IMG/VR virus record: IMGVR_UViG_3300042445_000906
Coordinates: 1 to 34,551 of that record
Reading direction: 5' to 3' (one strand)
DNA: 34,551 nt
From: a virus
This document shows positions 8,086-15,059 of the stretch, piece by piece (the stretch's first letter is position 1; each line of letters starts with the position of its first letter). The position numbers and the translations under genes are program-made. Under the pieces are notes generated by a model. It did no database searches. It worked only from the letters and a program-made list of their open reading frames with translations, and had not been told where the DNA came from.

Positions 8086-8333
8086 AAGCCTTTAATTTTA
8101 CCAATTACTTTATGTAGATTTTTACAAATGTAAATGTAATTATCCGATTGTTTCACGTTCATCACACTAGTTAATTGTTCAACATTGTGTTCAAGTAACT
8201 CTATAAAATCCTCGGTTTGTTTTTTATTACGTTGAACAAAAATATTATCGTTTGGTAATTGTTCAAGTAGTTCTAAGGTTACTTGCTGCATACAAAGAAT
8301 TTGTGTTATTGACTTAATTACATCATTATTCAT
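8082..8333 (-). CDS. Hypothetical helical protein
   Basis: An 83-residue, predominantly helical protein with heptad-like stretches (LELLEQLPNDNIF, TEDFIELLEHNVEQL) that suggest a small coiled coil or helical bundle. No known motif. Its start overlaps a 51-residue upstream frame as ATGA, and its stop overlaps a 53-residue downstream frame in the same way. It belongs to the recombination block by position. Confidence 0.6.
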   Translation of the reverse strand: MNNDVIKSITQILCMQQVTLELLEQLPNDNIFVQRNKKQTEDFIELLEHNVEQLTSVMNVKQSDNYIYICKNLHKVIGKIKGL

Positions 8334-8485
8334 ATCTTTTCAAAATTTTCTTTAAAACATTCAACACTCATAACTATATCTAGTCCTTTTTGTGGTCTAA
8401 CTCGGATGAATCCGTTGCCACGAAGTATTAACGTGACAATGGTGTTATCTCTCTTATCTAAGTATATTTTTGATTCTTGCATCAT
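8330..8485 (-). CDS. Small 51-residue protein between the exonuclease and helical protein genes
   Basis: This frame begins with two adjacent ATG codons (8485 or 8482), reads MQESKIYLDKRDNTIV then LILRGNGFIRVRP, and stops at 8330 in an ATGA overlap with the start of the 83-residue gene. Its beginning overlaps the exonuclease C-terminus by about 30 bases. Beta-strand-like and basic, no family recognised. It fills an otherwise empty 120-base gap, and the tight stop/start overlap argues that it is real. Confidence 0.6.
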   Translation of the reverse strand: MMQESKIYLDKRDNTIVTLILRGNGFIRVRPQKGLDIVMSVECFKENFEKI

Positions 8486-9083
8486 AATCATTTAAAAACG
8501 TTCTTGCATTAATTACCTTCTCCTGCATTACTTCTATCATTTCTTTGTCGTATTCCAAGTCAAACGCAAAGAATCGTTGCTCAATTGGTAGGTGTGAGTA
8601 GAAGATATCTTCACCATAATTCGCCTCAGCAGGTGTGTCTAACATTACATAAACTAACTTAGCTTTCTTCAGTCCTAACAAATGCATATACACTTGTAAT
8701 TGCGCTTCGTAATCTTTATTGATTGGTGACGTTACAGCATCTAAAAACGTGGTGTAGTCCCAACTGCATTTAGTGTCGATAACTAACTCATCCGTATAAA
8801 CATCTGGTGTACCTTGGAAATACTCATCGTTGAAATGCACTATATTCTTTTCAAGTATACCTAATCCAAAACGTTCTGCACAAATATCGATAGCTTCATC
8901 TTCGCACATATTACCTTTGCGGAAGTATTTAGAATCTATTTCGTCACGTACTCCAGACTTTTGTTCTGCGTACCATTTCTTTAAGTAAGTTGTCATTGAT
9001 GCACCTAACTTTAATTCGTCTTTGCCGTTTGTTAAGAGCAATCCACCTTGTGATGCTCTATGTCTGTATATCTTATTTTCCAT
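8454..9083 (-). CDS. PD-(D/E)XK exonuclease (YqaJ/Cas4-like recombination nuclease)
   Basis: A 209-residue nuclease. The early acidic motif is EDEA at residues 61-64; the core is GTPD (91-94) followed by VIDTKCSW, giving the D103-x-K105 pair; a late YEAQLQVYMHLL (125-136) supplies the glutamine and helix typical of YqaJ and RecB-like nucleases. Such enzymes resect double-stranded ends in phage recombination. Two genes upstream lies a conserved candidate ssDNA-binding protein, the partner expected for an exonuclease/annealing pair. Start chosen at the ATG two bases after the upstream stop. Confidence 0.85.
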   Translation of the reverse strand: MENKIYRHRASQGGLLLTNGKDELKLGASMTTYLKKWYAEQKSGVRDEIDSKYFRKGNMCEDEAIDICAERFGLGILEKNIVHFNDEYFQGTPDVYTDELVIDTKCSWDYTTFLDAVTSPINKDYEAQLQVYMHLLGLKKAKLVYVMLDTPAEANYGEDIFYSHLPIEQRFFAFDLEYDKEMIEVMQEKVINARTFLNDYDARIKNILR

Positions 9084-9085
9084 AA

Positions 9086-9457
9086 TTATTTTATATTAGT
9101 TAATTCTTTCCCTGTTAACGCAAAGTATAAGTTTTGTAATTGGTGAACGTATTTAATATTGTCGTATGTCCAATCGTAAACTTCACATTTTAATTCCTCT
9201 GAATCATTAAAATAGAAACTAATTATACCATGTTCTTTTTCGGTGTAGTAAATTTTACCTTTTATATATCCAAACTTCAATAACCATTCTTCTGTTAGTG
9301 GTATTGGCTCAAAATATTTACTTTTAGGAAAACTTTCTAAATGATGTATGTTTAAAGATTTTATTTCGCAAATTTCAACGCCTATTTTTTTTCTTAAAAT
9401 TTTTGATAGCTTAGATTCATACACTAAATTTCCAACTCTTAACTCTTTACTTTCCAT
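9086..9457 (-). CDS. Conserved protein of unknown function (ELRVGNLV ... YVHQLQNLYFALTGKEL type)
   Basis: A 123-residue protein with two segments that I know from many uncharacterised Bacteroidota and phage proteins: ELRVGNLVYE at the N-terminus and YVHQLQNLYFALTGKEL at the C-terminus, with PIPLTEEWLLKFGY in the middle. No biochemical role is known to me. It lies between the exonuclease and the putative ssDNA-binding protein, overlapping the latter's stop by 11 bases. Confidence 0.7.
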   Translation of the reverse strand: MESKELRVGNLVYESKLSKILRKKIGVEICEIKSLNIHHLESFPKSKYFEPIPLTEEWLLKFGYIKGKIYYTEKEHGIISFYFNDSEELKCEVYDWTYDNIKYVHQLQNLYFALTGKELTNIK

Positions 9458-9968
9458 TTTCTAATAATTTAGCAACTGCATCTGTTACGTTATACTTTGT
9501 TTTTACTTGTTCAATTGTGTAATTACCACCTTGTAATGCTTTCTTTACCGCATCGAAGTTTGGTGTGTTAGGCTCTAAGTTAGGCAGTGCTTTGAATCCT
9601 CTTACTCTAATACCTCCAACTACTTTACCCATCATTCTTATTGTCTCGTCATGGTATAGCTCGATCTTGTAACCAATCCAGTTACCGATGTTACGACTAT
9701 CCGTTAAAGATAATCCTTTTTCTAGTACCAAGTTATTAGCTATCATTTTACGATTAGAACTATTAACTACCATCGGCATTACGTCTTCTTCAAACTCTAA
9801 GAAGTAACCATCTGTTTTATTACCCGATACATCTATACCTCTTGTAAAGTATGCGTCTTTAATTGTAAGTACGCACTTACCTTTTTCTGCTGTAATTATT
9901 GCAATGTCAACACCAGCCAAATGCGTATGCTTTCTGTGTTTCATGCAATCTATGTTATGCTCTTTCAT
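9447..9968 (-). CDS. Conserved recombination-block protein, putative ssDNA-binding
   Basis: A 173-residue protein beginning with HRKHTHLAGVDIAI, containing KDAYFTRGIDVSGNKTDGYFLEFEE (about residues 38-62, quoted in parts) and RNIGNWIGYKIELY, and ending with a short helical IEQVKTKYNVTDAVAKLL domain. The pattern recurs in Bacteroidota phages close to YqaJ-type nucleases. The beta-rich core followed by a small C-terminal helical domain would suit an OB-fold single-strand binder, but I know of no proof. Its start overlaps the next gene upstream by 14 bases. Confidence 0.6.
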   Translation of the reverse strand: MKEHNIDCMKHRKHTHLAGVDIAIITAEKGKCVLTIKDAYFTRGIDVSGNKTDGYFLEFEEDVMPMVVNSSNRKMIANNLVLEKGLSLTDSRNIGNWIGYKIELYHDETIRMMGKVVGGIRVRGFKALPNLEPNTPNFDAVKKALQGGNYTIEQVKTKYNVTDAVAKLLENGK

Positions 9969-10161
9969 CTTCTTTATTTTTTAAAATTATTTCTATTAAT
10001 TCTTGTTCGCTAAATTCCCACATTAAGTATTGTAGGATGTCCATTGCTAGTGATACTTGTTGTGGTTTAGTGTTGACTTCTTCACCTAATATGTAACCAA
10101 GTCTTTTGATTACTTTTAGATTAGCTTCATGCTTATCCGTTAAGTTTGCTACTATCTTCAT
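9955..10161 (-). CDS. Hypothetical helical protein
   Basis: A 68-residue acidic helical protein (VIKRLGYILGEEVN, SLAMDILQYLMWEFSEQELIEIIL). No known family. It overlaps the following gene by 14 bases and the preceding gene by 29, consistent with operon packing. Confidence 0.55.
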   Translation of the reverse strand: MKIVANLTDKHEANLKVIKRLGYILGEEVNTKPQQVSLAMDILQYLMWEFSEQELIEIILKNKEDERA

Positions 10162-10327
10162 CTTCTTTTAATTCTTTAATGTATTTAACTATTCTATCCA
10201 TTGCAAACACTTGCCCTCCAGCAAACTCATTATATCCATAATCTTCTATATATGAGTCTAGCGTATGTTTGTATCCTCTTATAAATGCTTCAAGTAATTC
10301 TAGTTTATCGTTCATCTTATTTATCAT
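10133..10327 (-). CDS. Hypothetical small protein
   Basis: A 64-residue acidic, helical protein with no recognisable domain; it ends in a KEDEDSSKLNG tail. The start lies 11 bases inside a 37-residue acidic frame upstream, and the end overlaps the next gene by 29 bases. It is one of three small acidic proteins that open this transcription unit. Confidence 0.55.
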   Translation of the reverse strand: MINKMNDKLELLEAFIRGYKHTLDSYIEDYGYNEFAGGQVFAMDRIVKYIKELKEDEDSSKLNG

Positions 10328-10430
10328 TTAATCGTTCGTAATCATAATCTTCATCTATCTCAAAGTAATCGTCTTCAAGATGTGCGTCTAATTGTTGCGA
10401 CCAATAAAGGTCAAAGTTAAAATCTTCCAT
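10317..10430 (-). CDS. Highly acidic 37-residue protein
   Basis: A frame from ATG at 10430 to TAA at 10317, starting MEDFNFDLYWSQQL and continuing through HLEDDYFEIDEDYDYERL. Fourteen of 37 residues are Asp or Glu against two Lys/Arg. It begins 22 bases downstream of an exact TAnnTTTG element, so it would be the first gene of that transcript, and overlaps the next gene by 11 bases. The charge pattern recalls DNA-mimic inhibitors, but that is a guess from composition alone. Confidence 0.6.
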   Translation of the reverse strand: MEDFNFDLYWSQQLDAHLEDDYFEIDEDYDYERLNDK

Positions 10431-10451
10431 ATCATTTTCGTTTTGTTTCAA

Positions 10452-10459
10452 CAAATATA
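10452..10459 (-). promoter_or_regulatory. Bacteroidota-type -7 element for the recombination block
   Basis: The minus strand reads TATATTTG, an exact match to TAnnTTTG, in the 49-base gap between the VRR-NUC gene and the 37-residue acidic gene. The start codon follows 21 bases downstream. No clear TTTG or TTG is present at the -33 distance, so strength is uncertain. Confidence 0.55.
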
Positions 10460-10479
10460 ATACTTTTATTATAATAATA

Positions 10480-10749
10480 TCACATCTCTGTAATTATTTT
10501 TTGAAATTCTTTTAGTGAACGTATTAAATAATATTTAAATCCTTGGTTTTCAAGTAGCTTTTGCTGGTACTTTTGCAATTCTGATTGAACTCCTTTTAAC
10601 GTTTTAAATTCAACAAACACACAAACACCATTTTTCAGCATAATAAGATCGGGAAAACCTGATACAGATACCTTAATAGTCTTGCAACAGTACCACCCTA
10701 ATTTCTTAGCATGATTTATACAACTGCTTTGGATTTTGCTCTCTAACAT
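10480..10749 (-). CDS. VRR-NUC domain nuclease
   Basis: An 89-residue stand-alone VRR-NUC protein of the PD-(D/E)XK superfamily. GFPDLIML (residues 31-38) supplies D34 and VFVEFKT (44-50) supplies the E47-x-K49 pair, followed by the usual Q-rich helix (QSELQKYQQKLL). Length is typical of phage versions. It overlaps the SF2 helicase gene by 7 bases; VRR-NUC nucleases are often encoded beside or fused to SNF2/SF2 helicases in phages, which suggests joint action on branched DNA. Confidence 0.88.
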   Translation of the reverse strand: MLESKIQSSCINHAKKLGWYCCKTIKVSVSGFPDLIMLKNGVCVFVEFKTLKGVQSELQKYQQKLLENQGFKYYLIRSLKEFQKIITEM

Positions 10750-11951
10750 TTCTCGAATTGTTTTAGTGTAAATGTCTTTTTTTGCTTTACTACCTGGTGG
10801 ATTTTCTCAGTTAGTGAATCTTTACCATAAATAAAATATACATCGTTTTCTTTACGTGAGATTGTAGTTAAGCGATCAATCGATTGTATATAATTTGTGC
10901 CACTGAATCCAAAGTTATACATTATCAAACAATCTGCTGCACTTAAATTAATACCCATTGCAGAACTATATTGCTGACCTATGTAGTGCTTATCGGTAGT
11001 ATTAAACTCTTCTATGTCGGTTGTATGATTTGGAAAAGCAAATTGTAATAAATGAAACTCCTCTATATAATAATAGAATATAGCTAGTTTTTTACCTTTA
11101 AAATGTTCACGTATAAACATAGCTTTTGAGTCATCTAATATCATAGCATTCCCCGAATCAAATTTAATAGTACCACTTTCTAGTTGATGAATCTTTGACA
11201 TCATTTTTGTTCCCGTATCTGCTAAAATAACTTCTTTCTTCCCTTCAACTACAAGGTCTTTTTTTAGTTTATCTATTATCTTTTTATTGCAACTATCAAA
11301 ATATATTACTTTCTCATTTACTTTACTTTCAAATCCAGCATTTTCTTGAGTAAACTTTAAAATGTATGGTTGTATTACTGCATCAATTAAATCAATCTTA
11401 GCTGCTGAATAATCATTAATAGTCCCGTAGCTTACATATTTTAGCGTAGGTTGTGTAAATACCTTGGCCCACGCATAAAAGTTCTTATATTCGCTAAATG
11501 GACTATAAGCACTTAAATAAAATTGATGGTACACTTGAGAATATGATTCACTTGCTATTGTGCCTGACAATAATATTAATGGAATTCTTGAAAAACGTGC
11601 TTTAAATTCCTTTGCTTTATTACTTGGCTTTGGAAAAGATGCCATTCCATGTGCTTCATCTTGTACAACTACATCGAAATCATTATCCGTAACCTTAGAA
11701 AGTGATTCGTTATTGATAACAACTAGGTCAAATGTATATCCAAAATCCATGTAATCATTTTGAATTGATCCGATTGCTTTCTTTTTTGTTAAGAATAGAA
11801 CTTTCTTTGCACCAAATAGTCTACACGTTTCTAATGCTGTTGCTGTTTTCCCAGTTCTCACGGAAAAATTTAAGTACACTATCTTCTTATCTCGAAGTAT
11901 TTGAACAGCTTTCTTTGATAAATCTAGTTGGTATTGTCTAAGTTGCTTCAT
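10743..11951 (-). CDS. SF2 DEAD/SNF2-type helicase
   Basis: A 402-residue DNA-dependent ATPase. Motif I is SVRTGKT (residues 30-36), motif II DEAH (98-101) and motif III SGT (129-131). The C-terminal lobe carries YNFGFSGTNYIQSIDRL and an arginine-containing SRKEND stretch fitting motifs V and VI. Compact size is normal for phage SNF2-like helicases. Gene overlaps with VRR-NUC downstream (7 bases) and a coiled-coil protein upstream (14 bases) suggest a replication or recombination complex. Confidence 0.88.
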   Translation of the reverse strand: MKQLRQYQLDLSKKAVQILRDKKIVYLNFSVRTGKTATALETCRLFGAKKVLFLTKKKAIGSIQNDYMDFGYTFDLVVINNESLSKVTDNDFDVVVQDEAHGMASFPKPSNKAKEFKARFSRIPLILLSGTIASESYSQVYHQFYLSAYSPFSEYKNFYAWAKVFTQPTLKYVSYGTINDYSAAKIDLIDAVIQPYILKFTQENAGFESKVNEKVIYFDSCNKKIIDKLKKDLVVEGKKEVILADTGTKMMSKIHQLESGTIKFDSGNAMILDDSKAMFIREHFKGKKLAIFYYYIEEFHLLQFAFPNHTTDIEEFNTTDKHYIGQQYSSAMGINLSAADCLIMYNFGFSGTNYIQSIDRLTTISRKENDVYFIYGKDSLTEKIHQVVKQKKTFTLKQFEKC

Positions 11952-12126
11952 ACTTCTTAATTAAAAATTTAACATGTTTTTTAATATGTTCTAAATCTTT
12001 TAATACATAGTTGAGTTTACCTATTGATTCCAATCGTTCGGGAAACTTATCTATTATCTCGTACATTGAGTTAGATACTTTCTCTATTTCTGCATCTAGA
12101 ATTATATTAGTTATCCTACCATCCAT
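11938..12126 (-). CDS. Small coiled-coil protein
   Basis: A 62-residue protein made almost entirely of helix with hydrophobic heptads (IEKVSNSMYEIIDKF, LNYVLKDLEHIKKHVKFL). No family recognised. It lies between the SF3 and SF2 helicase genes with overlaps on both sides (16 and 14 bases), so an accessory role in replication is possible but only inferred. Confidence 0.55.
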   Translation of the reverse strand: MDGRITNIILDAEIEKVSNSMYEIIDKFPERLESIGKLNYVLKDLEHIKKHVKFLIKKYEAT

Positions 12127-12320
12127 TCTTTTGCTTCTATTTTAGTGTCATACATAATTATATCCGTTCTAATTAAAGAAAGTGCTATGATTGAATTTTC
12201 CAAACTAGAAATTAAATCCGTTCTAGTTGGGTATACTTTTTTGATCCAATCAATAGAATCACTATATTTTGTAGATATACTTTCAATCTTTTTAATTGCT
12301 ATTATACTATCTATTGTCAT
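12111..12320 (-). CDS. Hypothetical helical protein downstream of the SF3 helicase
   Basis: A 69-residue helical protein. I chose the start MTIDSIIAIKK at 12320 because it makes an ATGA overlap with the helicase stop; the longer frame from 12347 would add nine residues inside the helicase gene. No known motif. It overlaps the coiled-coil gene by 16 bases. Confidence 0.55.
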   Translation of the reverse strand: MTIDSIIAIKKIESISTKYSDSIDWIKKVYPTRTDLISSLENSIIALSLIRTDIIMYDTKIEAKEWMVG

Positions 12321-13795
12321 AATCCATGTAATTGTGGTGAATCCCAAATGTCTTCAACCTTATTATTAATACTTTTCTCTGTAATCATAAATTTAAGAAG
12401 TCCTCCAGGAGAACGTGAATCGTATTCATATCCATAAAATTGGCAATACTTCTTAATTGATTGAGTCACTTCCTTTTTAGACTTTGCTAAGAATGATTTT
12501 GATAAACTAAATTTGTATTTATCATAGGTTTCTTGACCGCTCAACCATTCGTTTCTTGGTAATTCTTGACAAAATTCAAATAATTCTTTTCCTAAATCTG
12601 CTTCAAGTTTTTTAATTGGTAAAGATATAGATTTATACGAAACTAAGCCATGATTAAGATACTTCTTTAAACATTCAATCATATAGCAATCAAATCTAGC
12701 CCACTCTAAGTCATCCCAATCTGTAAATAAATAATGTCCAAAGAACTCGTATGGTGTATTATTAGCATTAAAGAATGTGGATAGTTCTAATTCAAACTTT
12801 CGTGCATCGTGAGAGTCCCCATTACCCTTTAAAACGTAGTTTGTAGATATAATAATCTTTGGTGAATCTTCTACAGGTAATTTAATAGTGTCTTTTCCTT
12901 TGTATGTGATGTCAATTCCTTCTGTAATTACACTAAATAAGTTCTCAAATTGGAAGTTCTTTTTAACGTCATCAAATACCAATATCTGACAATCTGTTTT
13001 TACGGATTGATATGGGAAGTCACCACCAAACTTAAATTGTTTACCATCTATTGACTGCAATTTCTTCATGTGTTTAAGACTATTCCAAAATACACCCTTA
13101 CCGCTTCGACCATTTGGTGAGTCACTTATCATTTCGTCGTTAAGAATAATTGCTTTATTGTTACCTGATGTCTTATAAGAATGTATTAAATAACCTATTG
13201 CACTCTGAAACGAATTATATCTATCTACTGCAGAATCGTATTTAATTTTTTCATCTGCAGATGGTGTGCTTTCTAAGTCAAAGCCACCTGATATTTTCCA
13301 GACAAACTTTCTAAATTCTGAATCGTGGTGATCTGAATCTACATACTTTCTTTTAATAACCTGGTTTTCCCAAATATTAAGATTAAAGTCAGAGTAGTTT
13401 TTAAGCTCAGATTTATTTTTAGTAACTTCTAGAACACCATTTTCGTAAAATAAGTATGCAGTGTCTTTTGTATCTTTAAGAACCTTGATTTCCTTACTAT
13501 CAATCATGCTTAAATAATCCCTTTTAAAGAACTTTATATTTGAAGTCATAAGATTATATACATCTTCACTTAATCTCTCTTCTAAGATATGTTTAAGCAC
13601 AAAATCTTTAAGGTCTACTTCATCTACTATCTCTAAAAATATACCATTCTTTTTAATAATATTGAATGTACTATTTGGATTAGGTTTGTTTTTGCTAAAA
13701 TTATTCATTTCTAAGAATCTCTTGAATTTATAATTATTTAAGGATACTTTTCCATCTTGGTTTACGGACCAAAATTTCTCTTCAGGATTAATCAT
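12317..13795 (-). CDS. SF3-type replicative helicase (D5/P4-alpha-like ATPase)
   Basis: A 492-residue protein, the likely replication initiator helicase. Walker A is GRSGKG (residues 229-234), Walker B ILVFDD (271-276) and motif C KIIISTNY (313-320), the set that defines superfamily 3. The roughly 180 residues before the ATPase show no primase motif I can recognise, and the last 100 residues may form a DNA-binding winged-helix region (NEWLSGQETYDKYKFS onward). It begins two bases after the methyltransferase stop. The iteron array about 1.3 kb upstream is a natural target for such a helicase or a partner. Confidence 0.85.
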   Translation of the reverse strand: MINPEEKFWSVNQDGKVSLNNYKFKRFLEMNNFSKNKPNPNSTFNIIKKNGIFLEIVDEVDLKDFVLKHILEERLSEDVYNLMTSNIKFFKRDYLSMIDSKEIKVLKDTKDTAYLFYENGVLEVTKNKSELKNYSDFNLNIWENQVIKRKYVDSDHHDSEFRKFVWKISGGFDLESTPSADEKIKYDSAVDRYNSFQSAIGYLIHSYKTSGNNKAIILNDEMISDSPNGRSGKGVFWNSLKHMKKLQSIDGKQFKFGGDFPYQSVKTDCQILVFDDVKKNFQFENLFSVITEGIDITYKGKDTIKLPVEDSPKIIISTNYVLKGNGDSHDARKFELELSTFFNANNTPYEFFGHYLFTDWDDLEWARFDCYMIECLKKYLNHGLVSYKSISLPIKKLEADLGKELFEFCQELPRNEWLSGQETYDKYKFSLSKSFLAKSKKEVTQSIKKYCQFYGYEYDSRSPGGLLKFMITEKSINNKVEDIWDSPQLHGL

Positions 13796-13796
13796 A

Positions 13797-14408
13797 TTAA
13801 AATAATTTTTGTTGTGATACGTGGTTATTTATTCTTTGCATTGCTTTATCGTAATACTCTTTGTCTAATTCACACGCAGTTAAATCGAAGCCATAATCGT
13901 GGCATGCTATTGCAATACTACCGCTTCCTAAATGCGTGTCGAGTATTTTGTCTCCTAACTTTGCATATTTTTCAATGCAGTATTTATATAATAATATTGG
14001 TTTTTGTGTTGGATGTTGTTTTTTACCATCCTCATCCTCCATTGCTGAATACCTTTTAAATACTCTAACATTTTTATTTATTGAACACCAAGCTAACTCA
14101 GCTTCTGAAAAAGATAAGTTTGGATTTAATTTATCCCATATTACCCAATTATTATTTAATGGTAATGGAAAGTAATTACCACCCCAAATAATTTGATTTT
14201 TACTTACTCTAAATAATTCATTAAAATATTCTGAAGATGGTATTTTATTATCCCAATCTTTACCTTGTTTAAATTTATGTTTCCCACTACCCATTGTCAT
14301 TTTACCAGCATTAATACCATAAGGCGGGTCAACTATTGCAAGGTCAAAATAGTTGTTAGGATAGCGCGCCATTAACTCCATATTATCTTCATTTGTAATT
14401 GTCATCAT
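13797..14408 (-). CDS. DNA methyltransferase (N4-cytosine/N6-adenine, beta-class order)
   Basis: A 203-residue enzyme transferring methyl groups from S-adenosylmethionine to DNA. The catalytic DPPY is at residues 27-30, HPTQKP at 132-137, and the SAM-binding DTHLGSGS at 157-164, so the catalytic motif precedes the SAM motif. The short length leaves little room for a separate recognition domain. No restriction partner is nearby, so it is probably a protective or regulatory orphan methylase. The ATG forms an ATGA overlap with the NUMOD4-like gene. Confidence 0.93.
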   Translation of the reverse strand: MMTITNEDNMELMARYPNNYFDLAIVDPPYGINAGKMTMGSGKHKFKQGKDWDNKIPSSEYFNELFRVSKNQIIWGGNYFPLPLNNNWVIWDKLNPNLSFSEAELAWCSINKNVRVFKRYSAMEDEDGKKQHPTQKPILLYKYCIEKYAKLGDKILDTHLGSGSIAIACHDYGFDLTACELDKEYYDKAMQRINNHVSQQKLF

Positions 14409-14677
14409 ATTATTTTTAAATTATCTACTCTATTATTAAATACGTCTTTATCTATTCTAGTTACTTTCTTAAATGATTCAGATATAAATTTACGTGCTAC
14501 TTCACTTGCTAAAAATACATCTTTTTTACGGGAGTTGTTCTCTAGTGTCAAAGTTACTTTTGTTTTATATTGATTGCATTTGATTGGTTTTAAGTTACGA
14601 TTAGTGTTCCTATTCATAACATTTCCAAAATTACTAATGTAATAATGTTCCTCTAAGTGCTTCCATTCTTCTACCAT
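14405..14677 (-). CDS. NUMOD4-like / degenerate HNH-type DNA-binding protein
   Basis: A 90-residue protein. EEWKHLEEHYYISNFGNVMNR (shown in part; residues 3-23) fits the NUMOD4 motif found in HNH homing endonucleases, and the end (TRIDKDVFNNRVDNLKII) resembles the HNH-associated IDGN-NN-NL pattern but lacks the paired histidines. It may therefore be a DNA-binding relic or a standalone binding protein rather than an active nuclease. It overlaps the lipoprotein gene by 7 bases and the methyltransferase by 4. Confidence 0.72.
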   Translation of the reverse strand: MVEEWKHLEEHYYISNFGNVMNRNTNRNLKPIKCNQYKTKVTLTLENNSRKKDVFLASEVARKFISESFKKVTRIDKDVFNNRVDNLKII

Positions 14678-14895
14678 TCTTGCTCATTAAACATACAATA
14701 ATCATTTCCAGGATGTGCATTAATCCAATCACCAGGATATAAATAAAATTTCTTTAAATTACCTGTGTTAGAATTTCTAATAACAATAGAATGATCCTTT
14801 ACATTATCATCTACAATTAATCCACAAGATGATGGTTCTTTCTGACAGCTAAACAATCCAATTGCTAATGCTGATAATAATACTAATTTTTTCAT
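14671..14895 (-). CDS. Small phage lipoprotein
   Basis: A 74-residue protein beginning MKKLVLLSALAIGLFSCQKE: a short basic end, a hydrophobic core and a lipobox-like LFSC with Cys at residue 17, so a lipoprotein signal is clear. The mature part contains two further cysteines and a FYLYPGDW segment. The frame could open 20 residues earlier at 14955, but that start would destroy the signal and lies inside the leader hairpin, so I reject it. It is the first gene after the replication-operon leader. Small phage lipoproteins sometimes block superinfection; here that is speculation. Confidence 0.75.
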   Translation of the reverse strand: MKKLVLLSALAIGLFSCQKEPSSCGLIVDDNVKDHSIVIRNSNTGNLKKFYLYPGDWINAHPGNDYCMFNEQEW

Positions 14896-14910
14896 AATAA
14901 TTTGTTTAAA

Positions 14911-14998
14911 TAAAAAGCCCCTATTAATCCTAACACATCCTACCTTGTTATTCATAATAGAGGCTCTTAAAATCTCTTTGTTCTTATAATGTAGGATG
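14911..14998 (-). promoter_or_regulatory. Leader with interleaved hairpins: attenuator-like element before the replication operon
   Basis: On the minus-strand transcript, AGCCUCUAUU (14965-14956) can pair with AAUAGGGGCU (14925-14916), ten pairs with one G-U, followed by a UUUUUAUUU run: a standard intrinsic terminator with a 30-base loop. A second perfect 8-bp pairing, CAUCCUAC (14998-14991) with GUAGGAUG (14943-14936), spans the 5' arm of the terminator and uses the terminator loop. The two helices are interleaved, so they form either a pseudoknot or competing states. The element lies between a good promoter and the lipoprotein-methylase-helicase genes. Its trigger is unknown. Confidence 0.7.
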
Positions 14999-15008
14999 AG
15001 AACGTTGA

Positions 15009-15038
15009 CAAATATAATTATTCTTTTTTAATCTACAA
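15009..15038 (-). promoter_or_regulatory. Promoter of the replication operon leader
   Basis: On the minus strand TTG (15038-15036) is followed after 19 bases by TATATTTG (15016-15009). This matches the Bacteroidota -33/-7 arrangement with an exact TAnnTTTG. Transcription would begin just before the first arm of the leader structure and run into the lipoprotein gene about 110 bases further on. Confidence 0.75.
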
Positions 15039-15059
15039 TACTTTTTTTAAAAATAATTA

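Noticed and set aside
14405-14677. Active HNH homing endonuclease
   Set aside because: The NUMOD4 part is present, but the paired histidines of an HNH site are missing in the short C-terminus.
14896-14955. Longer start of the lipoprotein gene at 14955
   Set aside because: It would place 20 residues before a clear lipoprotein signal and lies in the terminator loop.
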